A stretch of 64,000 bases of DNA, taken from assembly GCF_039596395.1 (NCBI RefSeq), contig NZ_JBCNJT010000001.1, positions 248,001 to 312,000 on the forward strand, given 5' to 3'. Each line of letters begins with the position of its first letter. The stretch's first letter is position 1. The position numbers and the translations under genes are program-made. A model generated the notes under the pieces. That model was not told the DNA's origin, ran no database searches, and was given only the letters and a program-made list of their open reading frames with translations. The DNA is from Fluviicola sp. (GTDB taxonomy: Bacteria > Bacteroidota > Bacteroidia > Flavobacteriales_D > Crocinitomicaceae). Positions 37,144 through 46,005 of the stretch are shown here, piece after piece.

Positions 37144-37835
37144 GCTACTCCCAAATTTCCAAGTGAGTCGCTATTACGAATTTGATGGATTTCATCACAA
37201 ATCAATTTCAATTGCTTCATATCTAATGCCATTTTGTGTGATGCATTGATGATTGTTTGTGCAAATGGATCAATACAGATACACAATCTTGGGTCGACCT
37301 TTTCATCTTCTTTTTCAACAAAATTACTTAGGAATTGATTAAGTAATTGCGCAACCAGAGCCGATTGCTGGTTGTTGAAAGGATCTTTTTTAGCAATATG
37401 TATTTTAAATGCACCAATATATTTTTGACCTTCATATTCAATTCTGAAAATAGAATTAGGCGAAACCTTAATGTTAATACCATGTATGGGTAAGAAATTC
37501 GCCTTTGTTTCAATATATTCTAATCTGAAATTTTTCACAAATGGTGGAAGTGGCATACTTTTAAAAAGTTCCAATGCTTCAATGGAATATTTGTTATCTC
37601 TTTTTTTCCAGTCCGTATCCGGGATTTTGTTTTTGATCCGTTTAATACCATTATCCAAAATAGATTGATTTCCTCCAGCTAAGATGTATTTAATTATAGG
37701 CCATTTGGCTGCTTGATAATGGAAGGGTCTGTCAGGATCAAAGCTCAGTTGGCCCTGGATAAGTGTTTTCTTTTCAGAAGGAGTGCTATTCAAAAATTTA
37801 GCTAAAGAAATAAGTGAAAAATCGAGATCTGTCAT
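37140..37835 (-). CDS. Hypothetical protein, last gene of candidate defence operon
   Basis: 231 residues from the ATG at 37835 (a second ATG at 37856 adds seven residues). It is soluble and mixed alpha/beta. A central stretch FRIEYEGQKYIGAFKIHIAKKDPF (about 148-171) followed by a helix with NQQSALVAQLLNQFL looks like a structural core, but I do not recognise a domain. It lies 54 bp after the PD-(D/E)XK nuclease gene on the same strand, so it is probably the fourth gene of that operon. It might be a regulator, immunity factor or accessory subunit (inference only). Confidence 0.6.
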   Translation of the reverse strand: MTDLDFSLISLAKFLNSTPSEKKTLIQGQLSFDPDRPFHYQAAKWPIIKYILAGGNQSILDNGIKRIKNKIPDTDWKKRDNKYSIEALELFKSMPLPPFVKNFRLEYIETKANFLPIHGINIKVSPNSIFRIEYEGQKYIGAFKIHIAKKDPFNNQQSALVAQLLNQFLSNFVEKEDEKVDPRLCICIDPFAQTIINASHKMALDMKQLKLICDEIHQIRNSDSLGNLGVA

Positions 37836-37889
37836 TTTTAGTAGTAATATAACCACTCTTCAGACGGAAGACTAATTTTTAAGTTGCTT

Positions 37890-39029
37890 TTAATTTTTTG
37901 ATTTATAGTTTGTTAACAGTTTTGTGTGGCTTGGATTTGACGATAAATTGTTCTTCCATGAAGAAATATCTTTGTCAGAATAAAAATTGTCAACAATTTT
38001 TAAAATTAATTCCGCGAAATCCTTCAGAATGTTTTTATAAATGAAATTCGCCAGGTTCTCCAGTTCTTGATCAGAAAGATGATAGTCGCGAACTATAAAA
38101 TGCATGTACCTGCCCTTTGACTCCCTAGTGGTGTTTTGAATATACTTTGGATGATTAGAAAGAAGCTTTTCGATCTCCAGATAGCGTGCTTTGTCCTCGT
38201 CCCACAATTCCAGGATAATTTGAATATGTTTATGACCTTGCATTAAATCACTTGTAATTATAGTGATATATGAATGAATTTTATTTTGTTCGTCCCAAAA
38301 ATTCCTCCAATCTGTTGAATTTCCATGTGAAACCCAGCCCAATTTACCGGCAAGTAATTCGAATTGATTATTTATGAAGGTATTGGCAGCAGCAGTCGTT
38401 TCCTGAATTTTTAGAATTTTCTGTGCATGTTCGAAGTAAAATTTCGCTTGTTCATCCATGGTATAGTTCGTTGAAAATTGATCAATTGTATTTACAAAAT
38501 CCGTAATATAAATCGTGTATTTATTTGAAAGATGAAAAGGTATCCCTTTTTCCTTCACTTTTTGGGTCCATTCAACATGAGTGATATTGATGAATGTTTC
38601 TTGGTTCGCGTCAGGAATCTTGTGAGGATATGGTGTTAATAGAATGCCAATTTTATGATCTTCAGAACATTGGAAATGATTCCAATAGTCTGTTAAATCA
38701 TTGTTTAAATGATGAAATATTTTGTTTTCAACAAGAATTACCTGCTCACTCAATCTATCCGTGATTACAATATCGATTCTCCCATTTTTTGTAACCACTT
38801 CACACGTTGCGAAAGGATCTCCAAATGAAAAAAGTCTTTTTGATTTTTCTTCAATTAAATCTGTTAATGCGTCCATGAACAATTCACTCACTGCCTTTTC
38901 CTCACAGTTGATGAAATGTGCGTAGATTGAGCTATTGATATTTTCGTGGTATTGCTTTTTGATGATTTCCAGGAATCCAATAGGTAGTTTTTTGGATTCC
39001 GGGATATCAAGGGTGAGGAGATGTATCAT
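37890..39029 (-). CDS. PD-(D/E)XK nuclease superfamily protein (PDDEXK_4-like)
   Basis: 379 residues. The nuclease core is near the N-terminus, at about 45-125: GRIDIVITD gives the acidic metal ligand (D86), and ILVENKIFHHL gives the E-x-K pair (E101, K103), followed by a glutamine/aromatic helix (DYWNHFQ). This arrangement fits the PDDEXK_4 group of restriction-like nucleases common in defence regions. The remaining 250 residues are a helical C-terminal domain of unknown role, perhaps for recognition. It starts 29 bp after the DUF262/DUF1524 gene stop. Active-site residues look intact. Confidence 0.83.
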   Translation of the reverse strand: MIHLLTLDIPESKKLPIGFLEIIKKQYHENINSSIYAHFINCEEKAVSELFMDALTDLIEEKSKRLFSFGDPFATCEVVTKNGRIDIVITDRLSEQVILVENKIFHHLNNDLTDYWNHFQCSEDHKIGILLTPYPHKIPDANQETFINITHVEWTQKVKEKGIPFHLSNKYTIYITDFVNTIDQFSTNYTMDEQAKFYFEHAQKILKIQETTAAANTFINNQFELLAGKLGWVSHGNSTDWRNFWDEQNKIHSYITIITSDLMQGHKHIQIILELWDEDKARYLEIEKLLSNHPKYIQNTTRESKGRYMHFIVRDYHLSDQELENLANFIYKNILKDFAELILKIVDNFYSDKDISSWKNNLSSNPSHTKLLTNYKSKN

Positions 39030-39058
39030 AACAGAGATTCAATTTTTTATATCGGAAG

Positions 39059-40759
39059 TTAATTAAGTACTTTTTTGAAGTAAGAAATCAAATCCGAAAT
39101 CAACCGTTCTTCTCGTTCGATAATGTCTTCCTTCACCCAGTCTGTATTTTTATGGTTTGCTAATTCAACAACGTTGGCAATATTAGATTTGCTATAATGT
39201 GTTTTCTTAGCATTAAAGTATCCATTCCCAGCTTGAATGTTTAATCGTTTCTCAAACAAGATCTTATTTCCGAATTTTTCTAAATAATTTTTAGCATCAA
39301 TCTGTTCCCAACCGTTGTAATTGGTATTTTGCCATTTTTTAGGGAAGATATGTTCAATATCATGACCATTTGGAATTAGATCCATTTGGTGCTTATTTTG
39401 ATAGGCATGTAGTAAGAGTAAAGATCTTGTTATTCTCGAATACGAATATATAGGAAGGCGTTCACGTAACTGATCGTCATTTATTTCCCTGGTAAAGCTA
39501 TGATCTTGTGAGTTAGCAATATAAATACAGTGTTGGTAGATTGAATCTTTTATTGCGTTTACGGAAGGATTTTCAATAAAACGCACTAGCAGGAAAGCTT
39601 GTAAGTTTTCAAGAAATTTCGGAAAATTATCATTAAAAGTTGAAGTGCTCCTATTTATCAAATAATAAACTGATACAATATATTTCCAATATTCATTTGG
39701 ATAGGTACTAAGAATTTGAAGTTGCTTCCAAGTATAAATATTGAAATCAACAGATATGGATTCATGTTTTTCATTCTTATTGATATATAACCAAAAAAGA
39801 GATAGATCGATAATGTTTGGCATTAAATCAGGGTGATGTAGCTTTTCATTTTTAATACCCCCCGTTTGATAAAACTTACGAAGTGCAATTTCTTTTGATT
39901 TATCTCCATTTACTGCGCGAATGTAATGTGAATAATATCTGAAAATGTCATCAATTGTAAGGTCTGATTTTTTACAAACTTCAGTCAAATCTTTCCATTT
40001 TTCGTTGAAGGCATATTTCTCATCTGAAGAAGGTTTAGATTTATAAATTTCTGATTTGAAAATGTCGGAATCCGCTAATGGCATGCCGCGATCATTTAAT
40101 GTTGAGAAGATACGTAAAGCTGTATCAGGAGTATCGCATTCGATGGGTAAAATAATACAACGTTGTAGAATAGTAACACATAACTCCTGCCACTTAATAG
40201 GATTCAATGAAGCATATTCTTGACACTTAGTTAAAAAGAAATTATAGTTAATGGAATAGCGATCTTTCTTCACATGAGAAAGATGTCCAGTTTCAAGAAT
40301 TGTATGAAATGTGTGGTTATCATCATCTGTTGCTACTTTTGACTCAATATGGGTTTTCTTTTTGTCTTCTACCAATTGAGAAATGGAATCTACATCCCAA
40401 ATGCAAGGTGCAATTTGTCCCATTAATCCATTCACTCTTGGGTCGGATGTCATTTGTTCTAATCGGGTGTAGAATGCTCTTAATAGTAGAAAAAAAGAGG
40501 TTATCCGTTGTTGTCCGTCAATAATGTCGACCTCTTTATCATTGTCCTCACTTTTATAGGAAACAATTGTACCTAAATAGTATTCTTGTTTTTGAGAAGT
40601 GTCTGATTCATAAAAATCAAGAATATCCTGCCAAAGAGTTTCACACTTTTCAATGTTCCATTTGTAAGGGCGCTGGTATTCCGGAATAATGAATTTCTTT
40701 CCTTGCATATCAGTAAATAGTTTTCTGATATCCTTTCTGCTTACGTTAAGTTCTGCCAT
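39059..40759 (-). CDS. DUF262/DUF1524 protein (GmrSD-type modification-dependent nuclease)
   Basis: 566 residues. The N-terminal DUF262 domain has the opening FIIPEYQRPYKWN and the ParB-like nucleotide motif DIIDGQQRITSFF (81-90). The C-terminal DUF1524 domain has a His-Me/HNH-type nuclease motif HDIEHIFPKKW (H466, H470), followed by FGNKILFEKRLN and NAKKTHYS. This is the fused form of GmrS and GmrD, which in characterised examples uses nucleotide hydrolysis to cut DNA with sugar-modified hydroxymethylcytosine. Both motif sets are present, so it may be active against modified phage DNA (inference). It starts 3 bp after the metallo-beta-lactamase gene stop. Confidence 0.9.
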   Translation of the reverse strand: MAELNVSRKDIRKLFTDMQGKKFIIPEYQRPYKWNIEKCETLWQDILDFYESDTSQKQEYYLGTIVSYKSEDNDKEVDIIDGQQRITSFFLLLRAFYTRLEQMTSDPRVNGLMGQIAPCIWDVDSISQLVEDKKKTHIESKVATDDDNHTFHTILETGHLSHVKKDRYSINYNFFLTKCQEYASLNPIKWQELCVTILQRCIILPIECDTPDTALRIFSTLNDRGMPLADSDIFKSEIYKSKPSSDEKYAFNEKWKDLTEVCKKSDLTIDDIFRYYSHYIRAVNGDKSKEIALRKFYQTGGIKNEKLHHPDLMPNIIDLSLFWLYINKNEKHESISVDFNIYTWKQLQILSTYPNEYWKYIVSVYYLINRSTSTFNDNFPKFLENLQAFLLVRFIENPSVNAIKDSIYQHCIYIANSQDHSFTREINDDQLRERLPIYSYSRITRSLLLLHAYQNKHQMDLIPNGHDIEHIFPKKWQNTNYNGWEQIDAKNYLEKFGNKILFEKRLNIQAGNGYFNAKKTHYSKSNIANVVELANHKNTDWVKEDIIEREERLISDLISYFKKVLN

Positions 40760-40762
40760 GAT

Positions 40763-42010
40763 TTATATTATTTTTATATAATGATTGTTAATTGAGGTAT
40801 CGTGAACAACAGGAAATAAATTAGTGAAGTGTTGAACAATTCCTATTAAAGGATGTCCGTATCTTCCACCAGCTGAAATAACCGCATCCGAAGCTCCAGG
40901 GATATCAATAGTATTAATTAATTGATAAGTTCCTGCATTTCCGCCATGATGAGGAACTACAAAATTGAATTTAGTGTTAGTGCAATTTGGAAGTACATAA
41001 TTCATTAATTGTTCATAATAGTGGTCTCCCGGAAAAATAAAATCATCATTTTGTGAATGAATAGACAAAACCAATCCTCGTTTATTTCTGTTATAACATT
41101 TGGTTCCTTTGTATATTTTTAATACACTGCTGTCGTAGATATTCGTTAATCTATGGGCTTGACCATTACCAACAACTTGTTCGCTCATGGTTATCGGAAT
41201 AACCTGGGAATGTTGTACTAATCGATTGTATACGCGTCGCGTAGTTTCATTCTCGATTCTTGCAGGAACAATACAATACTCAAATAACTGTATTTGTTTA
41301 TCTGTTAATGAATTTATACCAATATAGTGGTCGGTGTCCCAATGACTGATAATTAGTATTTTTCTGATTTCTGCTTTGTCTATTCTTTCTAATATTTCTC
41401 TTACCCGCCGTGCTCTGATAATGCTTTTTAATAATCTTCCAAATACCTGGGAAGAGGATGAGCCGAAATCATAGGTGATAATAAGTTGATCGTCAAACGA
41501 AATCTCATTCCAATTTCCCTGCCCCACATTATAAACACCAATATGGATGTTATTGTTCGTTAGTTTATCAAACAAATTTGAAAGAAAACTATTTAATGCT
41601 AAATTATTTGGAGAATCTGTATTTTGAACATAACGTGAATAATTCAGGGCACGATTAAAGTACAAAGGGCTTTGATACGTTGCCTTGAAAGCAAGATATG
41701 TCGCTCCAAATTCTTCATCTTCTTCAACTGTAATCCAATTAACGTTCGTCATTAATGCATCGGGTAGCTCGTAAAAGCTACCTTCCCTGGGCGTTCCATA
41801 TTTTTCAAATGAAATATAACTTATTTCTATCATTGACTTATTCTCAGGAAAAGTCAGTTCTGTTCGACGGATAAAATTTTCCTTTGATTGTGGATCAATG
41901 GTGAAGTCGAAAATCATGGTATAAATAAATCTACCTGCTTCCTTTCCAATTTTCTCCAATCTTTCGATAAAGACAACAACTTCTCTATCTATTCCTGTTA
42001 GGTTATTCAT
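40763..42010 (-). CDS. ComEC-like metallo-beta-lactamase-fold hydrolase, stand-alone
   Basis: 415 residues. The first 150 have no recognised domain. The hydrolase domain opens with IGVYNVGQGNW (158-167), matching the DVGQGD signature of the ComEC/COG2333 group. The metal motif is SHWDTDHYIG (H223, D225, D227, H228); later ligands are in FPGDH (D329) and VPHHGGNAGTY (H354/H355), and the closing motif is SAGGRYGHP (379-387). There are no membrane helices, unlike ComEC itself. It is the first gene of the candidate defence operon. Members of this fold cut nucleic acids or nucleotides; the substrate here is unknown. Confidence 0.85.
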   Translation of the reverse strand: MNNLTGIDREVVVFIERLEKIGKEAGRFIYTMIFDFTIDPQSKENFIRRTELTFPENKSMIEISYISFEKYGTPREGSFYELPDALMTNVNWITVEEDEEFGATYLAFKATYQSPLYFNRALNYSRYVQNTDSPNNLALNSFLSNLFDKLTNNNIHIGVYNVGQGNWNEISFDDQLIITYDFGSSSSQVFGRLLKSIIRARRVREILERIDKAEIRKILIISHWDTDHYIGINSLTDKQIQLFEYCIVPARIENETTRRVYNRLVQHSQVIPITMSEQVVGNGQAHRLTNIYDSSVLKIYKGTKCYNRNKRGLVLSIHSQNDDFIFPGDHYYEQLMNYVLPNCTNTKFNFVVPHHGGNAGTYQLINTIDIPGASDAVISAGGRYGHPLIGIVQHFTNLFPVVHDTSINNHYIKII

Positions 42011-42320
42011 CTTAAATAGTGGTTAATTCGGTAATAGGGAAGATGCCATAGTTCAATTCAGTTTTATCCCCCAAACATGCAAATTCCCCTTCAACCCACA
42101 ATCATTTTTAGTTGAAATCTTCCCGGGTAACCATCATTTTCAGTATTTACCACATTTTAAACTTCTCAAAAATGTGGTTTTCCGAATCTAAAATCCCTTC
42201 CTTTTCCTTTTCAATCCGAAACGATAGGAACCTCACTTTAACTTCCCACACCTGTAACCATTCTAACCCTCCAAAAACCCATCCTCCAACCCCAAAATTC
42301 CCTCCGCCGACCCTCCCGTA

Positions 42321-42364
42321 TGGGTCAAGTACGGGTCAAGTATAGGTCAAGTACGGGTATAGTA
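42321..42364. repeat. Four 11-bp direct repeats
   Basis: Units TGGGTCAAGTA, CGGGTCAAGTA, TAGGTCAAGTA and CGGGTATAGTA follow without gaps. An 11-bp period is about one DNA turn, so bound proteins would line up on one face. This could be an operator or a simple-sequence expansion. Confidence 0.8.
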
Positions 42365-42409
42365 TCAAAACGTTATTCCTCTAACAAATCACACTATTCT
42401 TAACAAGTT

Positions 42410-42535
42410 AACTGGTCGGCCCAGGAAAACCCGCCAGGACTGGGCTTACTAGAGATGACTGCTCGTTACAAACATCGCTCACCGAAGAGATAGGAAAGTC
42501 AAAAAGACTTCAACAAACGGGGCAAATTCCCGCAG
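42410..42535. other. Block with several stem-loops, possible structured RNA or mobile remnant
   Basis: Three potential stems occur in 126 bp: GCCCAG with CTGGGC (about 42419-42445), AAGTC with GACTT around an A5 loop (42496-42510), and CGGG with CCCG (42518-42531). GC content and texture differ from neighbouring sequence. It matches no RNA family I can name. It might be a small RNA, an mRNA leader or a decayed mobile-element end. Confidence 0.35.
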
Positions 42536-42634
42536 CCAATTCCTTTTCAAAACCTGAATTCATTACACATAAATGCGTATTAGATAAACCGAATTTATAT
42601 GCCGAAGTGCTCCTCTGCCGGAAATTAAACATTT

Positions 42635-42651
42635 GTCTGCCGAAGGCGGAC
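42635..42651. repeat. Hairpin in the border region
   Basis: GTCTGCC, loop GAA, GGCGGAC form a 7-bp stem with one T/G wobble. No T run follows. It lies about 210 bp before the receptor gene. Confidence 0.5.
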
Positions 42652-42859
42652 ACTTAATTACTCTTGAACATCCCCGAAATCTGTGAAATCTGCGTGAAAT
42701 AAAATGAGTTCACCGAAATCTGTTCCTCCGTAACCAATACCGGCCCTGAATCTTCTCGAACCCGCAGGGCACGATTTTTGCTACCACCCACAGATTTTTT
42801 TGCTGTCCCGGTAAACCTTTCGGTCGCAAAACAATCCAAGCAGTAAACAAACCCATTTT

Positions 42860-45745
42860 ATGCAAATTCGCTTCATACTAGTTACACTTCTCACATTGCT
42901 TTTTGCCCTCGGTGGCTACTCACAAACACAACTTTCCGGGAAGGTGCTCGACTCCAAAACCTCCGAAAAACTCATGGATGCCCGCGTAGCATTGTTATCA
43001 GCGGCAGATTCCTCCGTGGTGAAAGCAGCCAATACAGACGAGAACGGGGCCTACACACTTGACAGTCTAAATCCCGGGAATTACATCCTCAAAACAACCC
43101 TCTTCGAATACGTCGACCAGTTCCGGAACGTAACGCTTCCCGAAGAAGATACAGTACTCGATGTCATCCTGAAAACCGATACGAAACTCGAAGAAGTAAC
43201 CGTGGAAGCCAATGCGGTACGCGTCGAGCAAAAAGGCGATACCACGCAGTATAATGCGGATGCCTATAAAACGAATCCCGATGCGACGGTGCAGGACCTC
43301 ATCACCAAAATGCCCGGAATTACACTCGAAAATGGCGTGGTGAAAGCGCAGGGAGAACAGATCACCAAAGTGATGATCGACGGACAGGAATTCTTCGGCG
43401 ATGACGCAGCAGCGGCCATGAAGAACCTGCCGGCCGAGATCGTTTCGAAGATCCAGGTCTACGACCAGGCAAGCGACCAGGCAAAGTTTACCGGTATTTC
43501 AGACGGGAACGAAGCGAAAGCCCTGAACATCGTCACGAAAGCGGGGAAGAATAACGGCCAGTTCGGGAAGATCTATGCCGGTTACGGAACCCCCAACGAT
43601 TTGTACATGGCAGGTGCCAATGTGAATTTCTTCAAAGGAACGCGGCGTTTCTCCATCGTGGGAATGTCCAATAACGTGAACCAGCAGAACTTTTCCACCG
43701 ACGATATCCTGGGAGTAACAGGTTCTACGGCAAGCTCGCAAAGCAGGGGAGGGCCGGGTGGTCCGGGCGGACGAGGTGGTTTCGGTGGTCCGGACAACGA
43801 GAACTACCTGGTTTCACAGCAAAACGGGGTGAGCACCACTCACGGACTGGGCCTCAACTTTTCCGATAAATGGGGAAAGAACAAGACAACGAAAGTAACC
43901 GGAAGCTATTTCTTCAATGCATCGAACACGAAAAATTCCCAGCAAACAAACCGTACCTATGTGCTCTCTACAACAGCCGGGCAGGTTTACAGCGAAGACT
44001 TCCTGTCAACAATGAAAAACGCCAATCACCGCCTGAATTTCAAGTTCGATATAGCACTCGATTCCATGAACTCCTTGGTGATCAACCCGAAAGTGAGCTA
44101 CCAGGGAAATGAAAAAGCGCAAACCACAGATGGAACTACGGCCGATGCAAGCAATGTGCTGATCAACCAGATCAATAATCGCACGTTCAACGAAACCAAA
44201 GGGTTGAATGCGAGTACGAGCGTATTGTGGCGTCACCGGTTCGCAAAGCCAAGACGTACCTTCTCGGCAAATATTACCGGTACATACAACATAAAAGAAG
44301 GCGACAACGGACAGCTTTCTTCCTCGCGTTACTACGACGAACTCGGCCAGGATTCACTGGCGGAAATCGATCAGCATACAGACAATAATACCAATGGTTA
44401 CGGGGTAAACGGACGTTTTTCCTTTACCGAACCGTTGAGCAAAACATGGTCGAGTGAGTTTTACTATGCTCCGGCCTATACGGTGAGCAATGCAGACAAG
44501 CGCACCTACGATTTCGACACGGTAACGAATTCCTATTATTTCATGGATACGACCCTTTCGAATGTCTTTGAGAATCAAACGATCGTGAATGAAGGAGGAA
44601 CGAATTTCCGTTTTCAGAAGAACAAAGTAGGATTGCAGCTGGGACTAAGTTACCAGAATTCACTGTTGATGAACGTGCAGGAATTCCCGACCAATCGCGA
44701 TGTGAACTTGTCCTTCAATTCCATCCTGCCGAACGTACGTTTCAAGTATGATTTTACCAAATCGCGAAGCCTGATGCTGAACTACCGCGCCGGAACTCGT
44801 AACCCCACGATTGATCAGTTGCAGAACGTGATCGATAACTCGAATCCTTTGTCTTTATCTTCCGGAAACCCGGATTTGAAGCAGCAATACAATCACCGCG
44901 TATTCGGTCGTTTCAACAACACGAATATTCAGAAAGCTACAAACTTCAACATCTTCTTCGGAGGGGAAATGAACCAGAACTACATTTCGAACGCAACCAT
45001 CATTGCAACAAGTGATACGGTCGTGAACGGGAATGTCCTGTTGCTGCGCGGAGCACAATTTCGCCAACCGGTAAACCTGCAGGGAAGCTACAACGCCCGC
45101 ACCACGATCTCGTATGGTTTCTCCTTGACGAAGCTGAAACTGAATCTGAATTTCTACCTGGGAGGAGCGTATACCGTGGCACCGGGATTGATCAACAATG
45201 TCGTAAACAAAGCGAAGACTTCCAATGCGAACGGAGGTCTGACCGTTTCCAGCAACATCAGCGAGAACCTGGATTTCACGGTAGGTTATACCCTGAATTA
45301 CAACAACGTGGTAAACACCCGCCAGAATGTGGCGCAGAACGAATACTTCGTACACAACGTGAATGCCCGTTTCAACTGGATTATCAAAGAGCGTCTGGTG
45401 ATCAACAGTACTTATTCCGTGAATGCCTATGCCGGTCTGGGATCAGGTTACAACCAAACGATCATGTTGTGGAACGGTGGAATCGGTTACAAACTCCTGA
45501 AGAAAAAACAGCTGGAACTGCGCGTTTCCGTATTCGATATCCTGAACAACAACAACAGCATTACGCGTAACGTTACCGAATCCTACATCGAAGACGTGAA
45601 ATCGAACGTGTTGAACCGTTACTACATGGTAACGCTCACTTACAACCTGCGCAATTTCGGAACGAAAGCTCCCGAAACCAAAGAAACAAAACCGGCACAT
45701 GAAGGTGGAATGGGAGGCCCGCCGTTCGGCCCGCCAACATATTGA
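42860..45745 (+). CDS. TonB-type outer-membrane beta-barrel receptor family protein
   Basis: 961 residues. The signal peptide (MQIRFILVTLLTLLFALGGYS) is followed by a carboxypeptidase-regulatory-like beta-sandwich (about 22-107, QLSGKVLDSKTSEKLMDARV). A plug domain follows (about 110-230; DLITKMPGITLENG, KVMIDGQEFFGDD) and then a long beta-barrel. It belongs to the outer-membrane beta-barrel family related to SusC/TonB receptors, and no SusD partner lies beside it. A Gly-Pro-Arg loop (297-311, GGPGGPGGRGGFGGP) is inserted at the start of the barrel, and the C-terminus is also Gly/Pro-rich (GGMGGPPFGPPTY). Substrate unknown. Confidence 0.9.
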   Translation: MQIRFILVTLLTLLFALGGYSQTQLSGKVLDSKTSEKLMDARVALLSAADSSVVKAANTDENGAYTLDSLNPGNYILKTTLFEYVDQFRNVTLPEEDTVLDVILKTDTKLEEVTVEANAVRVEQKGDTTQYNADAYKTNPDATVQDLITKMPGITLENGVVKAQGEQITKVMIDGQEFFGDDAAAAMKNLPAEIVSKIQVYDQASDQAKFTGISDGNEAKALNIVTKAGKNNGQFGKIYAGYGTPNDLYMAGANVNFFKGTRRFSIVGMSNNVNQQNFSTDDILGVTGSTASSQSRGGPGGPGGRGGFGGPDNENYLVSQQNGVSTTHGLGLNFSDKWGKNKTTKVTGSYFFNASNTKNSQQTNRTYVLSTTAGQVYSEDFLSTMKNANHRLNFKFDIALDSMNSLVINPKVSYQGNEKAQTTDGTTADASNVLINQINNRTFNETKGLNASTSVLWRHRFAKPRRTFSANITGTYNIKEGDNGQLSSSRYYDELGQDSLAEIDQHTDNNTNGYGVNGRFSFTEPLSKTWSSEFYYAPAYTVSNADKRTYDFDTVTNSYYFMDTTLSNVFENQTIVNEGGTNFRFQKNKVGLQLGLSYQNSLLMNVQEFPTNRDVNLSFNSILPNVRFKYDFTKSRSLMLNYRAGTRNPTIDQLQNVIDNSNPLSLSSGNPDLKQQYNHRVFGRFNNTNIQKATNFNIFFGGEMNQNYISNATIIATSDTVVNGNVLLLRGAQFRQPVNLQGSYNARTTISYGFSLTKLKLNLNFYLGGAYTVAPGLINNVVNKAKTSNANGGLTVSSNISENLDFTVGYTLNYNNVVNTRQNVAQNEYFVHNVNARFNWIIKERLVINSTYSVNAYAGLGSGYNQTIMLWNGGIGYKLLKKKQLELRVSVFDILNNNNSITRNVTESYIEDVKSNVLNRYYMVTLTYNLRNFGTKAPETKETKPAHEGGMGGPPFGPPTY

Positions 45746-45759
45746 TTCATAGTAAAAAC

Positions 45760-45785
45760 GTAGGTCTGCGATTAATCGCAGACCT
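45760..45785. terminator. 26-bp perfect palindrome between convergent genes
   Basis: TAGGTCTGCGATT pairs perfectly with AATCGCAGACCTA. It lies 15 bp after the receptor stop and 8 bp before the end of the minus-strand XRE gene, so it can end both transcripts. The ATTAAT centre matches that at 7366-7403. Confidence 0.72.
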
Positions 45786-45792
45786 AAAAATA

Positions 45793-46005
45793 TCAACAGG
45801 GCTTAAAAAAATCGTCGTTCGTACATTTCAAACACGAAAGGATTTTATCCAGGTAATCCAGCGTTAAATTGATTTTCCCGGTTTCAATTTTTGAAACATA
45901 CTGGCGGTCCGTATGTAACAGGTCCGCCAATTGTTGCTGCGTCAATTGCTTTTCCATCCGGTGTTTTTTTACCAGCAGGCCTACGAGTATTTTAGTACTT
46001 TGCAT
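45793..46005 (-). CDS. XRE-family helix-turn-helix regulator, single domain
   Basis: 70 residues that form one Cro/C1-type HTH: QLTQQQLADLLHTDRQYVSKIETGKINLTLDYLDKIL. The ATG at 46005 overlaps the upstream stop codon by one base (TGATG), so it is translated together with the MDR gene. It is preceded in frame by a TTG that I do not favour. It probably autoregulates or fine-tunes the five-gene oxidoreductase cluster (inference). It is the last gene before a palindromic terminator. Confidence 0.88.
   Translation of the reverse strand: MQSTKILVGLLVKKHRMEKQLTQQQLADLLHTDRQYVSKIETGKINLTLDYLDKILSCLKCTNDDFFKPC

Larger units (their letters stand above)
42011..42859. other. 850-bp non-coding border region of the accessory island
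   Basis: No believable gene lies here; short frames at 42112-42345 and 42654-42839 have low-complexity, untypical proteins. It holds C-rich tracts (42240-42320), an 11-bp direct repeat (42321-42364), a block with several stem-loops (about 42410-42535) and a hairpin at 42635-42651. It must contain the promoter of the operon to the left and that of the TonB-type receptor to the right. No clear TAnnTTTG motif was found for either. Confidence 0.6.

Noticed and set aside
36747-37166. 139-codon frame overlapping the small membrane protein
   Set aside because: Its product is rich in His, Gly and Arg with no structure; the other frame gives a proper four-helix membrane protein with a good start.
35588-42010. 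Prophage or integrative element
   Set aside because: I see no integrase, transposase, capsid, portal or conjugation gene, and no matching att-like repeats at the edges.
42112-42345. 77-codon frame in the border region
   Set aside because: It has no ATG start, and the protein is a Ser/Pro/Thr low-complexity string that follows C-rich DNA.
42410-42535. RNase P RNA, tmRNA or a known riboswitch
   Set aside because: A GGAAAGTC string resembles a short RNase P motif, but no other conserved part of any of these RNAs was found.
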